From UBA6197 sp047638075 (lineage in GTDB: Bacteria > Pseudomonadota > Alphaproteobacteria > Rhodobacterales > Rhodobacteraceae): DNA of 64,000 bases. The position numbers and the translations under genes were made by a program. The notes beneath the pieces are model-generated. The model had not been told where the DNA came from. It made no database searches and worked only from the letters and a program-made list of their open reading frames with translations. Below, one piece after another: positions 59,583 through 64,000 of this stretch. The stretch's first letter is position 1; each line of letters opens with the position of its first letter. The stretch covers positions 1 to 64,000 of the forward strand of contig NZ_JBLJBV010000052.1 of NCBI RefSeq assembly GCF_047638075.1, written 5' to 3'.

Positions 59583-60620
59583 TTATGAGCGGCCAAGTGC
59601 CATCAACAGGGCTGCCATGTCGGTGGGAAGGGGCGAGGTGAACGACAAGTCTTCGCCTGTCACGGGATGGTTAAAGCCCAGCGTGGCCGCGTGGAGCGCC
59701 TGACGCGGAAAGTTTGCCACAGCCTCCAGTGCCGCCTCGCCAAGGGCTTTGGCAGGTAGCTTGCGCCGCCCGCCATAGGTCTGATCCCCGATAAGACCGT
59801 GACCGGCATGGGCCAGATGCACCCGGATCTGATGGGTGCGACCGGTTTCAAGCCAGCAGTCCATCAGGGCGGCTACCGGTGGTGTGCCATAGCTTTCGAC
59901 CAGTCGGGCGCGGGTAATCGCGTGGCGGCCGCCTTCGAACAGTACCGCCTGGCGCTGACGATCGGTTTTGTGGCGGGCCAATTGCGAGGTGACTTTCAGC
60001 ACATTGCCGCCCTCAAAGCTGACGCCCCGGGTGCCACGCAGGCGCGGATCGCCTGCATCGGGCGCGCCGTAAACAACTGCCAGATAGTGGCGGTGGACGC
60101 TGTGCTGTTCAAACTGTTTGGCAAGCCCGTGGTGCGCCCGGTCTGATTTGGCAATCACCAAAAGGCCGGTGGTATCTTTGTCGATGCGGTGCACAATGCC
60201 GGGGCGGGCCTCGCCGCCAATGCCTGAAAGCGCGCCGCCGAAATGGTGCAAAAGCGCATTGACCAACGTGCCCTGAGGCGAGCCGGGGGCAGGGTGAACC
60301 ACCATCCCTGCGGGTTTGTCGATCACGATCAGATCATCGTCTTCCCAAAGAACACGCAGGGGAATATTCTCGGCTTTTGTTTCCACCGGGCGGGCGGGTT
60401 CAAGCGTGATCTGATAGGCCTCGCCCTCGTAGACGCGCGCTTTGAGGTCATGGATCACGGTGCCGTCGCGGCTGACAGCGCCCTCGGTGATCATCCGGGC
60501 CAGTCGTGAGCGTGACAATGCAGCTGCCTCTGGCACTTCGCGGGCCAGCGCCTTATCAAGACGGTCAGGCGGGGCTTTCCCGATCACCACGCGCAGGATC
60601 TGTTGTTTGATGTCCGACAT
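59583..60620 (-). CDS. rluD: Ribosomal large subunit pseudouridine synthase RluD
   Basis: Pseudouridine synthase of the RluA family, 345 residues; RluD modifies positions 1911/1915/1917 in helix 69 of 23S rRNA. An N-terminal S4-like domain (RLDKALAREVPEAAALSRSRLARMITEGAV) is followed by the catalytic domain with GIVHRIDKDTTGLLVIAKS (catalytic Asp) and ETGRTHQIRVHLAHAGHGLIGDQTYGG. The ATG at 60620 has GGAAGG close upstream; the frame to 60833 is an antisense extension. It is divergent from DUF6476 and lies upstream of rpoH. Confidence 0.93.
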   Translation of the reverse strand: MSDIKQQILRVVIGKAPPDRLDKALAREVPEAAALSRSRLARMITEGAVSRDGTVIHDLKARVYEGEAYQITLEPARPVETKAENIPLRVLWEDDDLIVIDKPAGMVVHPAPGSPQGTLVNALLHHFGGALSGIGGEARPGIVHRIDKDTTGLLVIAKSDRAHHGLAKQFEQHSVHRHYLAVVYGAPDAGDPRLRGTRGVSFEGGNVLKVTSQLARHKTDRQRQAVLFEGGRHAITRARLVESYGTPPVAALMDCWLETGRTHQIRVHLAHAGHGLIGDQTYGGRRKLPAKALGEAALEAVANFPRQALHAATLGFNHPVTGEDLSFTSPLPTDMAALLMALGRS

Positions 60621-60921
60621 GCTGCCTTCCGACCCGTCCCCGCAACCGCTGCCCGAGATCCGGTTTTTGAAATTGTTGGTGACGGTTCTGACCGGCACGA
60701 TGATTGCGGGCCTTTTAACGATCATCGCGCTTCTTGTCATCCGTTTGCCAAGCGGAGATGCAGTGATCCCGCAATTGCCAGCACATATCGTCTTGCCCGA
60801 GGGGGAAACCGTGTCTGCACTGACTTTTGCCAAGGGTTATAGCGTTGTTGTCACCGCAAGCGGCAAGATTCTAATCTATGGGGCCGATGGGGCCTTACGC
60901 CAATCTGTCCTGGCTGAGTGA
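60610..60921 (+). CDS. DUF6476-like single-pass membrane protein
   Basis: Protein of 103 residues (100 if the ATG at 60619 is used). One transmembrane helix at about 25-45 (LVTVLTGTMIAGLLTIIALLVI) is followed by a small soluble domain (LPAHIVLPEGETVSALTFAKGYSVVVTASGKILIYGADG). It matches DUF6476 proteins found opposite rluD in Rhodobacteraceae. Its start overlaps the divergent rluD start. Function unknown. Confidence 0.7.
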   Translation: MSDMLPSDPSPQPLPEIRFLKLLVTVLTGTMIAGLLTIIALLVIRLPSGDAVIPQLPAHIVLPEGETVSALTFAKGYSVVVTASGKILIYGADGALRQSVLAE

Positions 60922-60967
60922 AAGGTTGGATGCCTCCGGCGGGAGTATTTTGACCAAACAAAAGCCG

Positions 60968-60990
60968 GCCAGATTTTATGTGCTGGCGTT
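60968..60990 (-). terminator. Weak hairpin downstream of ubiK
   Basis: GCCAG / CTGGC (60983-60987 with 60968-60972 on the minus strand) followed by CGGCTTTTGTTT. A weak terminator candidate for ubiK; a REP-like CCTCCGGCGGG-TATTTT element lies just beyond at 60931-60955. Confidence 0.35.
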
Positions 60991-61021
60991 TTGTCTGGGG
61001 GTCTGATCCGCGCGGTTGCAG

Positions 61022-61303
61022 CTAGGCTTCGGGTTTTTTGGCTGCCGGTTTTTTGGCTGGGGCGGGTTTGGGTTCAAGCGCGTCAAGACGGGCCTTTAGT
61101 GCCTTGTTTTCTTCGCGGGCTTTTTGCGCCATGGCGCGGACTGCGTCGAATTCTTCGCGCGTTACAAAATCGCGGTCGGCCAGCCAGCGATCCATCCAGG
61201 ATTTCATTGCGGTTTCAGCCTCGGTCCTGGCGCCTTGGGCCACGCCCATGGCGTTGGTCATCAGCTTGGACATTTCATCGAAGAATTTGTTGGGCGGTTG
61301 CAT
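61022..61303 (-). CDS. ubiK: Accessory factor UbiK family protein
   Basis: Protein of 93 residues. A helical domain (FFDEMSKLMTNAMGVAQGARTEAETAMKSWMDRWL) and a coiled coil (TREEFDAVRAMAQKAREENKALKARLDALE) match UbiK/YqiC (BMFP domain). A Lys/Pro/Ala tail follows. UbiK forms trimers and helps ubiquinone synthesis in E. coli. GAGGAT lies upstream of the ATG. It is divergent from lgt. Confidence 0.85.
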   Translation of the reverse strand: MQPPNKFFDEMSKLMTNAMGVAQGARTEAETAMKSWMDRWLADRDFVTREEFDAVRAMAQKAREENKALKARLDALEPKPAPAKKPAAKKPEA

Positions 61304-61412
61304 GGCATCCTCATTCGCGGGTTTCGCCCTATATGGCGGCGCGAACGCGAAACCTCAAGGTTGACTTCACCGCGGGCGCAGGGTCTTTGAGCGGCCAAAC
61401 CGAGGTGAGTCC

Positions 61413-62285
61413 ATGCATCACGCGATTCCGTTTCCTGATATCGGCCCGGTAATTTTCACGATTCCGGGTTTGGGGCTACCGCTGCGCTGGTATGCGCTGG
61501 CCTATATTGTTGGGCTGATTGTGGGCTGGCGCGTGATTACGGGGCTGATGAAGCGCCCGGCGCTGTGGGGGGGGCAGGCGCCGATGCGGCCGGAACAGGT
61601 CGAAGAATTATTGACCGCAGTGGTTTTGGGTGTGGTTCTGGGCGGCCGCCTGGGGTTTGTTTTATTCTACGATCCGGCGCATTATCTGGCCCATCCATTG
61701 GACATTCTGAAGGTTTGGCAGGGGGGCATGTCATTTCACGGCGGTTTTCTTGGGGTGGTCGTGGCGGGGATCTGGTATTGCCGCAAACATGCGATTGCGC
61801 CTTTATCGGTTGCGGACGCATTTGCCCTGGTGGCGCCGATCGGATTGGGGTTGGGGCGGGTCGCCAATTTTATCAATGCAGAACTGTGGGGGCGCCCGAC
61901 TGATTTGCCTTGGGGGGTGATTTTCCCCGGGGCGGCCGCGCAGGCCTGCGCTACGCTGACCGAACCTTGTGCGCGCCATCCATCGCAGCTTTATGAGGCG
62001 GGGCTGGAAGGCATTCTTCTGGGGCTGATCCTGTGGGCGCTACTGCGGCGCGGGGCGCTACTGAGGCCGGGGTTTTTGCTGGGGGTGTTCTTGATCGGTT
62101 ACGGCGCCTCGCGGATGTTTGTGGAACTATTCCGGCAAGCGGATGCGCAGTTCATCAGTGCTGATAATCCTTTGGGGCATGTGATCGGCGGCGCGGGGTT
62201 TGGGCTGTCGATGGGGCAGATCCTGTCGTTGCCGATGCTTTTGGTGGGGCTATGGTTCGCGCTTAGGGCGCGAAAGGCTGCATGA
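61413..62285 (+). CDS. lgt: Prolipoprotein diacylglyceryl transferase
   Basis: Inner-membrane enzyme that transfers diacylglycerol from phosphatidylglycerol to the lipobox cysteine of prolipoproteins. The protein has 290 residues and about seven transmembrane helices. LRWYALAYIVGLIVGW, GGRLGFVLFYD, WQGGMSFHGGFLG with the catalytic His region and GLGLGRVANFINAELWGRPTD are Lgt signatures. It would process Pal and the tad lipoproteins encoded here. Its stop overlaps the next gene by 4 nt. Confidence 0.96.
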   Translation: MHHAIPFPDIGPVIFTIPGLGLPLRWYALAYIVGLIVGWRVITGLMKRPALWGGQAPMRPEQVEELLTAVVLGVVLGGRLGFVLFYDPAHYLAHPLDILKVWQGGMSFHGGFLGVVVAGIWYCRKHAIAPLSVADAFALVAPIGLGLGRVANFINAELWGRPTDLPWGVIFPGAAAQACATLTEPCARHPSQLYEAGLEGILLGLILWALLRRGALLRPGFLLGVFLIGYGASRMFVELFRQADAQFISADNPLGHVIGGAGFGLSMGQILSLPMLLVGLWFALRARKAA

Positions 62286-63376
62286 CGCCGCTGGCGACGA
62301 TTCTGGCGCGGCGCATCGCCCTTCAGGGGCCGATGCCGCTATCAGACTACATGGCGGAATGCCTTTTGAACCCTGATCATGGCTATTACGTTACGCGTGA
62401 CCCGTTCGGGCGGGCGGGCGATTTCATCACCGCACCTGAGATAAGCCAGATGTTTGGTGAGATGTTGGGCCTGTGTCTGGCGCAGGTCTGGCTGGATCAG
62501 GGATGCCCTTCACCTTTTACGCTGGCAGAACCAGGGCCGGGGCGCGGGACGCTAATGGCGGATATCTTGCGCGCAATCCGCGCGGTGCCTGGTATGGCCG
62601 AGGCGGCGCGTGTGCATCTGATCGAGGCGTCACCAGCCTTGCGCACGGTGCAGGCGCAGCGCCTGGGGGTGTTCAATCCGATCTGGCATGATAGCTTTGA
62701 AACCCTGCCCAAGGCGCCGCTATATCTGGTAGCAAACGAGTTTTTTGACGCCCTGCCAATTCGTCAGTTTGAACGGCATGGGCACGAATGGTCCGAGCGG
62801 CAGGTGGGCATCACTCCCGAGGGGCGGCTGGCACCGGGGTTGGCGCCCGCAACGCCACTGGCCAATCTGGCACATCGTCTGGGTGACACGCGTGACGGCG
62901 ATATCGTGGAAATCTGTCCCGCAGCACCCTCTATTGCCGCTGCCATTGCCGGGCGCATCGTGCGGCACGGCGGCGTTGCGCTGGTTATTGATTATGGTGG
63001 TTGGCGCAGCCTTGGCGATACCTTCCAGGCCTTGCGCGCCCACCGCCCAGAAGACCCGTTGGCCCGCCCTGGTGAGTCTGATCTGACGGCGCATGTGGAT
63101 TTCGAGCCTATCGCCGGTGCCGCTTGTGCCGCTGGGGCAGCCGTGTCGGCGCTGACGCCGCAAGGGGTAATGTTGGAGCGGTTGGGTATTACTGGCCGGG
63201 CGCAAACCTTGGCAAAAGGTTTGAGCGAACCGGCGCTTGAGGCACATATCGCGGCACATCACCGCTTGACCCACCCGTCGGAAATGGGAAACCTGTTTCA
63301 GGCGCTGGCGATTTATGCGCCCACCGCCCCCTTGCCGCCCGGCTTTGATCAGGCCCCCACTGAAAGACCCAGATGA
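62282..63376 (+). CDS. MidA/NDUFAF7-family SAM-dependent methyltransferase
   Basis: Protein of 364 residues. MPLSDYMAECLLNPDHGYYVTRDPFGRAGDFITAPEISQMFGEMLGLCLAQVW opens the family domain; AEPGPGRGTLMADILRA is the SAM-binding motif; VANEFFDALPIRQF is conserved. NDUFAF7 dimethylates an arginine of a complex I subunit in mitochondria; a similar role in bacteria is inferred. Overlaps lgt and the next gene by ATGA at both ends. Confidence 0.88.
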   Translation: MTPLATILARRIALQGPMPLSDYMAECLLNPDHGYYVTRDPFGRAGDFITAPEISQMFGEMLGLCLAQVWLDQGCPSPFTLAEPGPGRGTLMADILRAIRAVPGMAEAARVHLIEASPALRTVQAQRLGVFNPIWHDSFETLPKAPLYLVANEFFDALPIRQFERHGHEWSERQVGITPEGRLAPGLAPATPLANLAHRLGDTRDGDIVEICPAAPSIAAAIAGRIVRHGGVALVIDYGGWRSLGDTFQALRAHRPEDPLARPGESDLTAHVDFEPIAGAACAAGAAVSALTPQGVMLERLGITGRAQTLAKGLSEPALEAHIAAHHRLTHPSEMGNLFQALAIYAPTAPLPPGFDQAPTERPR

Positions 63377-64000
63377 GCATGACGCTTGAGATTGTGACCG
63401 CGCCCGCCCTTACCGGCCTTCGCCACGGGTTTTTTACCCGCAAGGGTGGCGCGTCCTCGGGCGTTTTCGCAGGACTGAACTGCGGTTACGGGTCGTCAGA
63501 CCTGACTGAGGCGGTGACGATCAATCGTGACCGCGTGGCAAGTGCGATGCAGGTGGCGGCGCAGGCGTTGGTCGGGGTGCACCAGGTGCATTCGGCCAAT
63601 GTTGTCACGGTAGCGGCGCCGCCCGAGACCGCAGTTGAGGCGGATGCGCTGGTTACCGCCACGCCGGGCTTGGCGCTGACCGTGCTGACCGCGGACTGTC
63701 AACCGGTGTTGTTTGCTGACCGAAAAGCTGGGGTCATAGCGGCGGCTCATGCCGGATGGCGCGGCACGCTGGCCGGCATACTCGAGGCGACGGTTGCGGC
63801 GATGGTTGCGCTTGGGGCGCAGCGCAAAGACATAACCGCGGTGATTGGCCCCGCGATTTCGCAGCGCGCCTATGAGGTTGGCGATGAGTTCATGGACACT
63901 TTCCTGACCGAGGATCCCGCCTTTGATCGTTTCTTTGCGGGCGGGCCAAACGGCAAGCCCATGTTTGACCTGCCCGGTTTTGGCCTTTATCGCCTGCGTG
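63373..64000 (+). CDS. pgeF: PgeF/YfiH-type laccase-domain protein (3' end outside window)
   Basis: Polyphenol oxidase (laccase-domain) family. In E. coli the homologue PgeF removes mis-incorporated L-Ser from peptidoglycan precursors. The visible 209 residues include FFTRKGGASSGVFAGLNCG, HQVHSANVV with a zinc-binding His, TADCQPVLFAD with a zinc-binding Cys, and AAAHAGWRGTLAGI with the third ligand, then VIGPAISQRAYEVGDEF. The frame is open to the end of the window. The start at 63373 overlaps the preceding stop; 63379 is an alternative. Confidence 0.88.
   Translation, partial: MSMTLEIVTAPALTGLRHGFFTRKGGASSGVFAGLNCGYGSSDLTEAVTINRDRVASAMQVAAQALVGVHQVHSANVVTVAAPPETAVEADALVTATPGLALTVLTADCQPVLFADRKAGVIAAAHAGWRGTLAGILEATVAAMVALGAQRKDITAVIGPAISQRAYEVGDEFMDTFLTEDPAFDRFFAGGPNGKPMFDLPGFGLYRLR

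Noticed and set aside
1..64000. CRISPR array, restriction or toxin-antitoxin system
   Set aside because: No spaced direct repeats of CRISPR type and no recognisable defence genes were seen; the only regular repeat array is the collagen coding repeat.

Overview
The window looks like chromosomal DNA of an alphaproteobacterium of the family Rhodobacteraceae (Roseobacter-like). The basis is gene content and order: a Pcs-type phosphatidylcholine synthase, a CarD regulator, DUF484-xerC, tolQRAB-pal-cpoB behind ruvCAB, the murA / DUF2948 / hisD / UPF0262 / phosphatase / infA / maf / rng / yacG string, an alphaproteobacterial RpoH, and a tad (Flp pilus) cluster. The DNA is GC-rich and densely coding. 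Most genes are ordinary housekeeping genes in tight operons with many 4-nt ATGA overlaps.

Layout. 1-4.2 kb (+): 3' part of a Suv3-like helicase, hslR-type S4 protein, fdxA, carD. 4.3-7.5 kb (-): DUF484, xerC, pcs, and a transaldolase-family gene. 7.7-12.2 kb (+): priA, msrA, prmA and a small membrane protein. 12.3 kb (-): a DUF1127 protein with a strong terminator. 12.8-22.8 kb (+): ruvC-ruvA-ruvB, a conserved unknown, ybgC-tolQ-tolR-tolA-tolB-pal-cpoB, tilS. 22.9-29.2 kb (+): ftsH, a tam-like methyltransferase, a MOSC protein, then fhs / chorismate mutase / folD. 29.3-42.6 kb (mostly -): an AAA ATPase, a divergent polytopic membrane protein, and the tad cluster cpaB-cpaC-ompA-like-cpaE-cpaF-tadB-tadC-two TPR lipoproteins-cpaA. 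No Flp pilin, TadE/F or TadG is present. 42.6-43.4 kb: a gene-poor stretch with a cluster of short inverted and direct repeats. 43.4-50.6 kb (+): an isolated phage tail-tip and tail-fibre module (broken DUF6950 gene, 1517-aa tail protein, two small proteins, a collagen-like protein, a last tail-associated protein). It abuts the 3' end of tRNA-Phe. 50.8-57.5 kb (-): tRNA-Phe, yacG, rng, maf, infA, phosphatase, UPF0262, hisD, DUF2948, murA and a 50-aa protein. 57.6-58.3 kb: tRNA-Thr followed by an IS3-family remnant. 58.5-60.6 kb (-): rpoH and rluD. 60.6-64 kb: DUF6476, ubiK (-), lgt, a MidA-like methyltransferase and a pgeF-like gene cut by the window end.

Functional themes are envelope integrity (Tol-Pal, lgt, murA, ftsH), recombination and repair (ruvCAB, priA, xerC), one-carbon folate metabolism (fhs, folD), tight-adherence pilus assembly, and a mobile phage tail module.

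The most notable points are: the secretin gene cpaC is split by a 2-nt frame error; the first gene of the tail module carries an in-frame amber codon where its family has tryptophan; yacG has no usable start except a CTG behind a good ribosome-binding site; rpoH has a near-consensus sigma-32 promoter; and four copies of a TGTCGGACCT motif lie at the tad/phage boundary. I do not see a CRISPR array, toxin-antitoxin pair or recognisable defence system. The closest thing to an unusual system is the orphan tail-fibre module.
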